17,625 nucleotides of DNA from an uncultured Acetatifactor sp. (GCA_910577185.1 CAJTLR010000023.1:1-17625), one strand, 5' to 3'; positions 7,928 through 15,989 are shown, numbered from the stretch's first letter. Program-made: numbers and translations. Notes: generated from the letters alone by a model not told the origin.

Positions 7928-9040
7928 ATGATAAAAAGGAAAGGGAAGAGTCTGGCAATAGCTGGCATAGCGCTCCTGACAATGCTGGCTGTGGGATGCG
8001 GCAAAAGCAGGGAGGATGACGCGGCAACTGTGCAGGAGGAAAATACAGCCACTATGCAGGAGGGATTGCCACAGGACTCTGCAGAACCTGCCGCTACGGA
8101 AGAGGTGAAATCGGAAGATTCCGTGCTGGACTGGAAATGCGACAGGGTAAAAATAGCGGCTAAGTCGGCTTTGGGTTTGCACGGGGAAGAAGAGATTTCT
8201 CTGAGCGATGTGCTGGAGATAAAGGAACTTTCTTTGTTTGGCTCTTCCGGTTTGGATGATCTTAGTGATTTGTCAAAGTTTAAGAATTTGGAAACGCTTG
8301 ATTTGAATATGAGTTCCGCCAAAGATATCAGTGTCCTGTCAGAGGTTACGGGTCTAAAGACGCTTTCTTTGAGTGATACTTCCGTCAGCGATATCAGCGC
8401 GCTGTCCGGACTTACGGAACTGGAGACGCTTAATTTGAATAATGCTTCCGTCAGTGATATCAGCGCGTTGTCCGGTCTTACAAAACTGAAGGAGCTTCAG
8501 CTGGGTGGAAATTCTGTCAGTGATATCAGCGCGCTGTCCGGACTTACAGAACTGGAGACACTTAATTTGAGTGGGAATTCCGTCAGTGATATCAGCGCGT
8601 TGGCCGGCCTTACAAAACTGAAGAAGCTTTATCTGGGTGAGAATTCCGTCGGTGATATCAGCGCGCTGTCCGGACTTACGGAACTGGAGGAGCTTTATCT
8701 GAGCCAGAATTCCATCGGCGAAGTCAGTGCGTTGTCAGGACTTACGGAATTGAAGGAGCTTTATATGAGTCAGAATTCCGTCAGCGAAATCAGTGCGTTG
8801 TCAGGTCTTACGCAATTAAAGGTGCTTTATCTGGATCGGAATTCTATCAGCGAAATCAGCGCGCTGTCCGGACTTACGGAACTGGAGGAGCTTTATTTGA
8901 GTGGGAATTCAATCAGTGATGAAAGCATTGGGACTGTGACCGAACTTCCAAATTTAAAGAGGCTTTCCTTTGATTATATGAATTATGACAAATCTTTGTG
9001 GGAAGGTCTGTATGCAAATGGCTGTGATGTGACAAGCTAA
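7928..9040 (+). CDS. Leucine-rich-repeat lipoprotein
   Basis: The product (370 residues) is probably a lipid-anchored surface protein. It begins with a basic, hydrophobic signal peptide ending in lipobox LAVGC (lipidated C24). A Glu/Ala-rich linker follows to about residue 65, then a cap-like segment with WKCDRVKIAAKSALGL. Ten 22-residue leucine-rich repeats of the internalin-like pattern LSGLTxLxxLxLxxNSVSDISA fill residues 115-334. A degenerate last unit and a short C-terminal cap end in NGCDVTS. LRR domains of this class bind proteins; the partner is unknown. AGGA at 7914-7917 supports the start. The gene starts 36 bases after ileS without a terminator, so it probably shares the T-box transcript. 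Its codon use (TTG, CTT, AAT, GAT) is more AT-rich than its neighbours, hinting at a different origin. Confidence 0.88.
   Translation: MIKRKGKSLAIAGIALLTMLAVGCGKSREDDAATVQEENTATMQEGLPQDSAEPAATEEVKSEDSVLDWKCDRVKIAAKSALGLHGEEEISLSDVLEIKELSLFGSSGLDDLSDLSKFKNLETLDLNMSSAKDISVLSEVTGLKTLSLSDTSVSDISALSGLTELETLNLNNASVSDISALSGLTKLKELQLGGNSVSDISALSGLTELETLNLSGNSVSDISALAGLTKLKKLYLGENSVGDISALSGLTELEELYLSQNSIGEVSALSGLTELKELYMSQNSVSEISALSGLTQLKVLYLDRNSISEISALSGLTELEELYLSGNSISDESIGTVTELPNLKRLSFDYMNYDKSLWEGLYANGCDVTS
8270..8929 (+). repeat. Ten tandem 66-base repeats encoding the LRR domain
   Basis: Ten consecutive 66-base units each encode 22 residues. The middle units are nearly identical at DNA level. Units alternate between two versions: CTGTCCGGA...GAACTGGAG (units 3, 5, 7) and TTG(T/G)CCGG or TTGTCAGG...AAACTGAAG or GAATTGAAG (units 4, 6, 8). 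This implies growth by duplication of a 132-base double unit. Units 1 and 2 are the most diverged and act as the N-terminal edge. Confidence 0.9.
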
Positions 9041-9079
9041 GCAAAAAATGAGAAAACTTAATGAAAAGGGTGTCTCGCA

Positions 9080-9117
9080 GGGCTGCTGCATTAATTACTT
9101 AATGCAGCAGCCCCTTT
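9080..9117 (+). terminator. Strong hairpin terminator after the LRR gene
   Basis: Positions 9080-9094 pair perfectly with 9099-9113 as a 15-bp stem around a TTAC loop, 39 bases after the LRR stop. The tail is CTTTCCC, so the U-tract is short. The stem is strong enough to end the ileS-LRR transcript or to stabilise its 3' end. Confidence 0.7.
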
Positions 9118-9145
9118 CCCTGGAGAAAAAATGTATAAAAAGTAG

Positions 9146-9174
9146 TTGGAATGCCAGGTGAATTTTGGTATAAT
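9146..9174 (+). promoter_or_regulatory. Sigma-A-type promoter of glgP
   Basis: TTGGAA (9146-9151) and a perfect TATAAT (9169-9174) are separated by exactly 17 bases. Transcription would start near 9181, leaving a short leader of about 40 bases. Confidence 0.75.
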
Positions 9175-9219
9175 AGAAAATGATGTCTTGAAAACCGGAG
9201 AAACGAAAGGAGAAAAAAC

Positions 9220-11784
9220 GTGGAAAATTTAAAATCGACAGATGAGGCGGTATTGGAGAGCGGCAACAGCGGAGAGGAAATGGCAAAAGAAGATGCCGCT
9301 GCCGTGGCGGAAGCACCGGCAGAGAAGCCCGTCTTTGATAAAGACCTTTTCAAGAGAAGTGTTTTGTACAATGTCATGACCATGTACCGTAAGACATTGG
9401 AAGAAGCCACTCCTCAGCAGATTTTCCAGGCTGCCTCTGCTTCTATCAAGGACAGGATTATCGGCAACTGGATGAATTCCCAGAAGGCTTACGAGAAGGA
9501 AGACCCGAAGATGGTCTACTATATGTCGATGGAATTTCTAATGGGACGTGCTCTGGGTAATAATATGATCAACCTGGAAGCATACCAGGGTGTAAAAGAA
9601 GTTTTGGAAGAACTGGGACTTGATATTAATGTCATAGAGGATCAGGAGCCGGATGCGGCTCTGGGTAACGGCGGTCTGGGACGTCTGGCAGCATGCTTCC
9701 TGGATTCCCTTGCAACGCTTGGATATCCTGCGTACGGATGCGGCATCCGTTATCGTTACGGCATGTTCAAGCAGGAAATACGGGATGGATTCCAGGTGGA
9801 AGTGCCGGATAACTGGCTGGCAGAGGGCAATCCCTTTGAGCTTCGCAGGCCGGAGTACGCAAAGGTGGTTAAGTTCGGCGGTCATGTGTCCGTGCGCTGT
9901 GATGAGAACGGCAGGAATCACTTTGTGCAGGAGGGATATCAGGCCGTGAGGGCCATTCCCTATGATATGCCCATTGTGGGTTACGGAAACGGCATTGTCA
10001 ACACGCTCCGTATCTGGGATGCGGAATCCATGGCAGGGTTCCAGCTGGATTCATTTGACAAAGGCGATTACAGCAAGGCCGTGGAGCAGGAAAACCTGGC
10101 AAGGAACCTGGTAGACGTGCTCTATCCCAATGACAATCATTACGCAGGCAAGGAGCTGCGCCTGAAACAGCAGTATTTCTTTATCTCCGCGTCCGTGCAG
10201 GAGGCAGTGGAGAAATATATGAGGAAGCATGACGATATTCATCGTTTCCCTGAGAAAGTGACTTTCCAGCTCAACGATACCCATCCTACGGTGGCGATTC
10301 CCGAACTGATGCGTATCCTGCTGGATGATTATGATCTGGGCTGGGACGAAGCCTGGGATATCACCACCAGAACCTGCGCGTATACCAACCATACCATCAT
10401 GGCAGAGGCTTTGGAGAAATGGCCCATTGACCTGTTCTCCAGACTGCTCCCCAGGATTTACCAGATTGTGGAGGAGATCAACCGCAGATTTGTGCAGCAG
10501 ATCGAAGAGAAGTATGCCCATGTATACAATGTGAACGTACAGGAAAAAATACGCAAGATGGCAATTCTTTACGATGGACAGGTGAAGATGGCCCATATGG
10601 CCATTGTGGCGGGCTACTCCGTAAACGGTGTGGCAAGGCTTCACACGGAGATTCTGAAAAAGCAGGAACTGAAAGATTTCTACGAGATGTTCCCGGAGCG
10701 TTTCAACAACAAGACAAACGGCATTACGCAGAGACGTTTCCTTCTGCACGGAAATCCGCTTCTGGCAGACTGGGTGACGGAGAAGGTTGGCGATGGCTGG
10801 ATCACGGACCTGCCCCGGATCAGCGGGCTCAGGGATTTTGCCGACGACGAAACCGCCCAGAAGGAATTTATGGAAATCAAATACCAGAACAAGATTCGTC
10901 TGGCAAAATATATCAAAGAGCACAACGGCGTGGATGTGGATCCGGATTCCATATTTGACGTGCAGGTGAAGAGACTTCACGAGTATAAGAGACAGCTGAT
11001 GAATATTCTTCATGTGATGTATCTGTACAATGAACTGAAGGCGCATCCGGAGATGGAGTTCTTCCCCAGGACATTTATTTTCGGCGCAAAGGCAGCGGCG
11101 GGCTACCGCAATGCAAAGCTGACCATCAAGCTGATCAACGCCGTGGCGGATGTGGTGAACAATGATGCCGCCATCAAGGGCCGTATCAAGGTGGTGTTTA
11201 TTGAAAATTACAATGTGTCCAATGCGGAGATTATTTTTGCGGCGGCAGATGTGTCCGAGCAGATTTCCACCGCCAGCAAGGAAGCATCCGGCACGGGCAA
11301 TATGAAATTTATGCTCAACGGTGCGCTGACACTGGGAACCATGGATGGCGCCAATGTGGAGATCGTGGAAGAAGTGGGAAGGGAAAATGCCTTTATTTTC
11401 GGTCTGTCCTCCGACGAAGTGATTCACTTTGAGAATAACGGCGGGTATGATCCCATGCAGATTTTCAATTCCGACAAGGACATCCACAAGATCCTGACCC
11501 AGCTGATCGACGGGACTTACAATACCAATAAGGAGCTGTTCCGTCCGCTGTACAATTCCCTTTTGAATACACTGTCCACGTCAAAGGCAGACATGTATTT
11601 CATTCTGAAGGATTTCAAGGCTTATGCGGAGGCCCAGAAGAAAGTGGAGGCCGCCTACAGGGATCAGAAGAACTGGGCAAAGAGCGCCATTCTGAATGTG
11701 GCATGTTCCGGCAAGTTCACATCCGACAGAACCATTCTGGAGTATGTGGATGAGATCTGGCATCTGGATAAGGTGACTCTGTAA
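9220..11784 (+). CDS. glgP: Glycogen phosphorylase
   Basis: It releases glucose-1-phosphate from the non-reducing ends of glycogen or maltodextrin, using pyridoxal phosphate. The 854-residue protein contains the glycosyltransferase-35 blocks YYMSMEFLMGRALGNN, EPDAALGNGGLGRLAACFLDS, QLNDTHPT, NGITQRRFL and VKRLHEYKRQLMN. The cofactor site EASGTGNMKFMLNGALTLGT has the PLP lysine at K696. The start is GTG with GAAAGGAG at 9205-9212, seven bases away. An in-frame ATG at 9280 also has a good site (GGAG 9271-9274). The first 40 residues are an acidic, Ala/Glu-rich extension not needed for catalysis. A metallophosphoesterase gene follows 31 bases later without a terminator. No other glycogen gene is in the window. 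Confidence 0.96.
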   Translation: MENLKSTDEAVLESGNSGEEMAKEDAAAVAEAPAEKPVFDKDLFKRSVLYNVMTMYRKTLEEATPQQIFQAASASIKDRIIGNWMNSQKAYEKEDPKMVYYMSMEFLMGRALGNNMINLEAYQGVKEVLEELGLDINVIEDQEPDAALGNGGLGRLAACFLDSLATLGYPAYGCGIRYRYGMFKQEIRDGFQVEVPDNWLAEGNPFELRRPEYAKVVKFGGHVSVRCDENGRNHFVQEGYQAVRAIPYDMPIVGYGNGIVNTLRIWDAESMAGFQLDSFDKGDYSKAVEQENLARNLVDVLYPNDNHYAGKELRLKQQYFFISASVQEAVEKYMRKHDDIHRFPEKVTFQLNDTHPTVAIPELMRILLDDYDLGWDEAWDITTRTCAYTNHTIMAEALEKWPIDLFSRLLPRIYQIVEEINRRFVQQIEEKYAHVYNVNVQEKIRKMAILYDGQVKMAHMAIVAGYSVNGVARLHTEILKKQELKDFYEMFPERFNNKTNGITQRRFLLHGNPLLADWVTEKVGDGWITDLPRISGLRDFADDETAQKEFMEIKYQNKIRLAKYIKEHNGVDVDPDSIFDVQVKRLHEYKRQLMNILHVMYLYNELKAHPEMEFFPRTFIFGAKAAAGYRNAKLTIKLINAVADVVNNDAAIKGRIKVVFIENYNVSNAEIIFAAADVSEQISTASKEASGTGNMKFMLNGALTLGTMDGANVEIVEEVGRENAFIFGLSSDEVIHFENNGGYDPMQIFNSDKDIHKILTQLIDGTYNTNKELFRPLYNSLLNTLSTSKADMYFILKDFKAYAEAQKKVEAAYRDQKNWAKSAILNVACSGKFTSDRTILEYVDEIWHLDKVTL

Positions 11785-11815
11785 GGGGCAGAATCCGGAA
11801 GCAGTGGAGAATAAA

Positions 11816-12769
11816 ATGGATTTCATAAAGAGAAAGAATCCGGGGGGGCGTGCGAAGTGGCACGCCCTTGCGGTAATGTGTCTGCTGCTTGGCCTTACCG
11901 GCTGCGGCCGGGAGAGACAATGGGAGAAGCATATGGAGGAGGAGACACTGTATCTGGAAGGAGTGGAAGGGGAGTACACCCTGCTTTTTCTGACGGATAC
12001 CCATGTGATTGTCAGGGACAGGGATGCATCGGAACAGGAGGCGGGCAATGAAGAACAGCGTTATCCGGCTTTTTTCAATGAAGAAGGCGTCTCTTCGGCA
12101 GAGCAGTTTCCGGAGTGGATCCGGTATGCCAATGAGAATAAGGTGGATGCGGTCCTGCTGGGAGGGGATATCATCGACAGTCCTTCGGAGGCAAATCTGC
12201 GGTGGCTGGAAGAGCAGCTTTCCGGGCTTCAGATGCCTTACCTGTATGTGAACGGCAATCATGACTGGACATATCCATGGGAATATATGACAGATACTGC
12301 CAGGAAGACATATCTGCCCAAACTGGAGGCCTTTATGGGAGGAAATTCGGCGCTGCATTCCCTGGAGCTGGGAGAACTGGTTCTGGTGGGCATAGATGAC
12401 AGCACCAATCAGGTGGACCCGGAGGCCCTGGCGGCATATGAGGAAATTTTGTCCCGGGGCAGGCCGGTGATTGTCATGGCCCATGTGCCCTTTCTGACCC
12501 AGTCCGTGCTGGGAAAAGCTGTGGAAGCATGGGAAAGCCCGGTGGTAATCGGGGGCGGGAATTTCGGCGGGATTTATCCCAATGAAGCGTCGGAGCGTTT
12601 TCTGGCGCTGACTGTCGGAGAGACCAGCCCGGTGGAACTGCTGCTGGCGGGGCATGTCCACTTTTATGACAGAGATGTCATAGAAGGTGAAAAAGAGGTG
12701 CTGCAGCTGGTGGGCGCCGCCGGATTTCAGGGAAACGGAATCCTGATTCACATCAGGGGAAAGAAATGA
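11816..12769 (+). CDS. Metallophosphoesterase lipoprotein
   Basis: This is a calcineurin-like phosphoesterase probably anchored outside the membrane. From ATG 11816 it has 317 residues, with a signal peptide ending at lipobox LTGC (lipidated C30). The metal-binding motifs are all present in order: DTH in the FLTDTHV strand, GGDIID, GNHDW, AHVP and GHVH. This suggests a functional two-metal centre. The substrate cannot be read from sequence: nucleotides, phosphosugars or cell-wall phosphates are possible. I chose ATG 11816 because GGAG at 11806-11809 sits six bases upstream. A GTG at 11804 would add four residues with a poorer site. It is likely cotranscribed with glgP, which would suggest extracytoplasmic phosphate release alongside glycogen use, but that link is speculative. 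Confidence 0.85.
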   Translation: MDFIKRKNPGGRAKWHALAVMCLLLGLTGCGRERQWEKHMEEETLYLEGVEGEYTLLFLTDTHVIVRDRDASEQEAGNEEQRYPAFFNEEGVSSAEQFPEWIRYANENKVDAVLLGGDIIDSPSEANLRWLEEQLSGLQMPYLYVNGNHDWTYPWEYMTDTARKTYLPKLEAFMGGNSALHSLELGELVLVGIDDSTNQVDPEALAAYEEILSRGRPVIVMAHVPFLTQSVLGKAVEAWESPVVIGGGNFGGIYPNEASERFLALTVGETSPVELLLAGHVHFYDRDVIEGEKEVLQLVGAAGFQGNGILIHIRGKK

Positions 12770-12854
12770 GGTGTCCCGGAACCGGGCAGACGCGAGGGAA
12801 TGAGCCTTTTCGCGTAAGAGGCAGAAGAGATGAGCATGACAGGAGGAAAAAGCC

Positions 12855-15146
12855 ATGATTGAATTATTGCAGGGCGGTGCCTGGCTGGTAAACGGCAGGG
12901 AGATCATTGCCGATACGCCGGAGGCACAGCAGGCTGTTTTCAGTAAGACAGGCAGAAATATCACCAAAGAAAAAGCGGAAAAGCAGACTATCTGTTATGG
13001 AATTCTGGACAGGCACAATACTTCCGGCAGCATGGAGAAGCTGAAAATCCGGTTTGACAAACTGACCAGCCATGACATTACATTCGTGGGTATCATCCAG
13101 ACAGCCCGGGCATCGGGGCTGCAGAAGTTTCCCATGCCGTATGTGCTGACCAACTGCCACAATTCCTTGTGTGCGGTGGGTGGAACCATAAATGAGGACG
13201 ATCATATGTTCGGACTCTCCTGCGCCAAGAAATATGGCGGTGTCTATGTGCCCCCCCATCAGGCGGTGATACACCAGTACGCCAGGGAAATGCTGGCCGG
13301 GGGCGGGCTGATGATTCTGGGGTCGGATTCCCACACCCGATACGGTGCGCTGGGCACCATGGCCGTGGGGGAAGGCGGTCCGGAACTGGTAAAACAGCTG
13401 CTGGAACAGACCTATGACATCAACAGACCCCAGGTGGTGGCCGTTTACCTTACGGGAGAACCGGTGAAGGGCGTGGGACCCCAGGATGTGGCGCTGGCCA
13501 TCATCGGCGCAGTGTTCCAAAACGGTTATGTAAAGAATAAGGTGATGGAATTTGTGGGGCCGGGGGTGGCGTCTTTAAGCGCCGATTTCCGAATCGGCAT
13601 TGACGTGATGACCACGGAGACCACCTGCCTCTCCTCCATATGGGAGACGGATGAGACCATCGAAGAGTTTTATGAGATTCACGGAAGGAAGGAAGACTAC
13701 CGGAAGCTGGCACCGGGGGATGTGGCATACTATGACGGCATGATCAGGGTGGACCTGGCCAAAATCCGTCCCATGATCGCCATGCCCTTTCATCCCAGCA
13801 ATACCTATACCATAGAAGAACTGAACGCCAACCTGTCCGATATTCTGGAGGAGACGGAAAAGCGTGCACTGGTAAGCCTGGACAATGCGGTGGAGTTTCA
13901 TCTGAAGGATAAGGTGAAAAACGGGAAATTCATGGTGGATCAGGGAATCATCGCCGGCTGCGCGGGTGGCGGCTTTGAAAATATCTGTGCCGCGGCTGAT
14001 ATCCTGCGGGGCAGATCCATCGGTTCCGATGGCTTTACCTTAAGCGTGTATCCCGCATCCATGCCGGTGTACATGGAATTGGTGAGAAATGGCTGCGCGG
14101 CGTCCATTATGGAGACCGGTGCCGTTATGAAGACGGCATTCTGCGGCCCCTGCTTCGGCGCCGGGGATACACCTGCCAACAATGCGTTCAGTATCAGGCA
14201 TTCCACCCGGAATTTCCCCAACCGTGAGGGAAGCAAGCTCCAGAACGGCCAGATTTCTTCCGTGGCGCTGATGGACGCCCGTTCCATTGCCGCCACCGCC
14301 GCCAATGGGGGCGTGCTGACGCCTGCCACGGAGTTCGACGGGGAGTTTGGAAAATATAGGTATCATTTTGACAGCAAAATTTATGCCAACCGTGTGTTTG
14401 ATTCCAGGGGAGTGGCAGATCCGGATGCGGAGATTCAGCTGGGGCCCAATATCAAGGACTGGCCGGAGATGGGGGCTTTGCCGGAGAATCTGGTTCTGCA
14501 GGTGGTGAGTGAGATCCATGATCCCGTTACCACCACGGACGAACTGATTCCCTCCGGGGAAACATCCTCCTACCGCTCCAATCCGCTGGGACTGGCAGAG
14601 TTTACGTTAAGCCGCAAGGATCCGGACTATGTGCCCCGGGCAAAGGAGATTCAGAAGGCGGAGAAGGCACGTATGGCCGGGGAGCATCCCTGCCAGGTGC
14701 TGCCGGTGCTGAAAGACCTGATGGGCATTATCAGGCAGACCTGTCCGGAGACAAGCCATTCCAACACAGGATTTGGCTCCGTCATATTTGCCGTGAAACC
14801 GGGAGACGGTTCCGCGCGAGAGCAGGCGGCCTCCTGCCAGAAGGTTCTGGGAGGCTGGGCAAATATCGCCCACGAGTATGCCACAAAGCGTTACCGCTCC
14901 AATCTGATCAACTGGGGAATGCTGCCCTTCCTGATTCCGGAAGGCCGGCTGCCGTTCCGGAACCTGGATTACCTTTTCCTTCCCGGTATCCGGAAGGCCG
15001 TGGAAGAGAAGGCGGATAAGATTCCGGCTTATGTGGTAGGCCGGGAAGGTCTTGTCTCTTTTGAACTGCAGCTGGGCGAGCTGACGGATGAAGAGAGACA
15101 GATTATCCTGAAAGGCTGCCTGATCAATTATAACCGGGTGGAATAA
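12855..15146 (+). CDS. Aconitase-superfamily hydratase (YbhJ-like)
   Basis: The 763-residue protein is a full-length single-chain member of the aconitase superfamily, resembling Escherichia coli YbhJ, whose substrate is not established. The active-site strand GSDSHTRYGALGTMAVGEGG begins at residue 156. Three cysteines placed as in aconitase are present: C369 in GIIAGCAGGG, and C430 and C433 in AFCGPCFGAGD. A [4Fe-4S] cluster is therefore expected. The swivel domain starts near VTTTDELIPSGETSSYRSNP and the catalytic arginine block GDGSAREQAAS is near the C-terminus. The usual GSCTN motif of aconitase around the first cysteine is replaced by GCAGGG, arguing against a citrate-cycle aconitase. 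AGGAGG (12841-12846) supports the start. The 85-base gap before it contains hairpins but no clear promoter. Confidence 0.88.
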   Translation: MIELLQGGAWLVNGREIIADTPEAQQAVFSKTGRNITKEKAEKQTICYGILDRHNTSGSMEKLKIRFDKLTSHDITFVGIIQTARASGLQKFPMPYVLTNCHNSLCAVGGTINEDDHMFGLSCAKKYGGVYVPPHQAVIHQYAREMLAGGGLMILGSDSHTRYGALGTMAVGEGGPELVKQLLEQTYDINRPQVVAVYLTGEPVKGVGPQDVALAIIGAVFQNGYVKNKVMEFVGPGVASLSADFRIGIDVMTTETTCLSSIWETDETIEEFYEIHGRKEDYRKLAPGDVAYYDGMIRVDLAKIRPMIAMPFHPSNTYTIEELNANLSDILEETEKRALVSLDNAVEFHLKDKVKNGKFMVDQGIIAGCAGGGFENICAAADILRGRSIGSDGFTLSVYPASMPVYMELVRNGCAASIMETGAVMKTAFCGPCFGAGDTPANNAFSIRHSTRNFPNREGSKLQNGQISSVALMDARSIAATAANGGVLTPATEFDGEFGKYRYHFDSKIYANRVFDSRGVADPDAEIQLGPNIKDWPEMGALPENLVLQVVSEIHDPVTTTDELIPSGETSSYRSNPLGLAEFTLSRKDPDYVPRAKEIQKAEKARMAGEHPCQVLPVLKDLMGIIRQTCPETSHSNTGFGSVIFAVKPGDGSAREQAASCQKVLGGWANIAHEYATKRYRSNLINWGMLPFLIPEGRLPFRNLDYLFLPGIRKAVEEKADKIPAYVVGREGLVSFELQLGELTDEERQIILKGCLINYNRVE

Positions 15147-15207
15147 GCCGGCAGAATGCCGGGCCGTAAGGAAAGGACACGGCGGCAGGTACAAAAATGA
15201 ACACTGA

Positions 15208-15261
15208 GCCTGCCCGGAATACGCACACCGGGGATTTTCCCGGCACCGGATCCCGGCAGGC
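15208..15261 (+). other. Large intergenic hairpin upstream of the SseB gene
   Basis: GCCTGCC (15208-15214) pairs with GGCAGGC (15255-15261). Two further pairs follow across a C-C mismatch, and an inner stem CCGGG (15228-15232)/CCCGG (15239-15243) is capped by GATTTT. It is followed by A residues, not T, so it is not a normal terminator in either direction. A smaller hairpin CCGGCA-GAA-TGCCGG lies at 15148-15162, directly after the hydratase stop. Confidence 0.5.
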
Positions 15262-15273
15262 AAAAAATCAATA

Positions 15274-15308
15274 AGGAGAAAGATTGAAAATTAAAATTTC
15301 AATCTATG
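15274..15308 (+). promoter_or_regulatory. Shine-Dalgarno site followed by a hairpin before ATG 15306
   Basis: AGGAG (15274-15278) lies 27 bases before the ATG at 15306. Between them is a perfect 8-bp hairpin GATTGAAA (15282-15289)/TTTCAATC (15297-15304). When folded, only four unpaired bases separate the site from the ATG. The same site also sits five bases before a TTG (15284) that opens a 21-codon frame ending at 15349. Which start it serves is open. Confidence 0.4.
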
Positions 15309-15338
15309 CGCAAAAGCAGCGCAGAAATGGTGGAAATC

Positions 15339-15824
15339 ATGGAATTTAATATATCCGTATCGAATCCGATGCTGGTGGGCGCCATAGAGCTGATGAAGGC
15401 AGAGGACACCCCGGAGCACAGGAATATGTTTGTAGGGGAACTGACAAAGGCAAATTTTCTGTCCCCTGCCATTGTGGAACCGGCTCCCACCGAAGGGCCG
15501 GAAGGAAAACTGGTGATTGCGCCCGGAAGCAAGGTGCAGTTTCCCATGCTGACCGGGGCAGAGGGAATGCGGTTTTTTATGGCATTCACGGACAGCACCG
15601 AATATGAAAAGTGGCAGGAGAAGAATCAGAAGCTTCCCACATTTGCCCTGAAAATTGAGGATTACGCGGCCATGGTGCTGCGCAGGGACGCAAAGGGGAA
15701 TATCTGCCCGGCTCTGGGAATTATCATCAACCCTCTTGGGGCAGGCATTATCGTTCCCAGGGAAATGCTGGCCGGTATCATGACGGCGAAGATGAATCAG
15801 GCAAAACAACCCAAAAGAAGCTAA
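15339..15824 (+). CDS. SseB-domain protein
   Basis: The product (161 residues from ATG 15339) matches the small SseB N-terminal-domain family, widespread in Clostridia and of unknown function. Recognisable parts are ISVSNPMLVGAIELMKAE at the start, LVIAPGSKVQFPMLTGAEG in the middle and GIIINPLGAGIIVPREML near the end. There is no signal peptide or membrane segment. Three starts are in frame: 15306, 15327 and 15339. I chose 15339 because family members typically begin with ME/MD-FxISVxNPM and GGTGG lies five bases upstream. The strong AGGAG at 15274-15278 would favour 15306 only if an intervening hairpin folds. The name comes from domain similarity and does not imply a type III secretion system. 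Confidence 0.75.
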   Translation: MEFNISVSNPMLVGAIELMKAEDTPEHRNMFVGELTKANFLSPAIVEPAPTEGPEGKLVIAPGSKVQFPMLTGAEGMRFFMAFTDSTEYEKWQEKNQKLPTFALKIEDYAAMVLRRDAKGNICPALGIIINPLGAGIIVPREMLAGIMTAKMNQAKQPKRS

Positions 15825-15858
15825 AGAAAGAATAGTTTGTGTCGATATATTAAACATA

Positions 15859-15942
15859 GGGGACGGCTGGGCCGGCGGTCCCCTGCAACAGAACATATCG
15901 GGACACCAAGGATGGTATTTTTGCGGAAAAAGGATTTTCTGC
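15859..15942 (+). other. Two hairpins in the SseB to EF-hand gap, no clear terminator
   Basis: GGGGAC (15859-15864) pairs with GTCCCC (15878-15883), continuing inward after a G-G mismatch. GCGGAAAA (15923-15930) pairs with TTTTCTGC (15935-15942) around AGGA, and T7 follows only nine bases later (15952-15958). Either could slow or end transcription, but neither is a standard intrinsic terminator. Confidence 0.3.
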
Positions 15943-15989
15943 TGAATGCCATTTTTTTGCGCAAATTAAGAGAGAAATGCCCGGCAAAC

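Noticed and set aside
6134..8182. 682-codon open frame antisense to ileS
   Set aside because: ileS is complete with all synthetase motifs on the + strand. The antisense frame stays open because the gene rarely uses TTA, CTA and TCA codons in that register. Its translation is His/Leu-rich without any recognisable domain and it also runs into the LRR gene.
10051..11487. 478-codon frame antisense to glgP
   Set aside because: Same composition effect over a well-conserved gene. No ribosome site or domain is visible.
11717..12967. 416-codon frame antisense to the metallophosphoesterase gene, overlapping its neighbours
   Set aside because: It spans parts of three genes that have clear motifs and has no family-like sequence.
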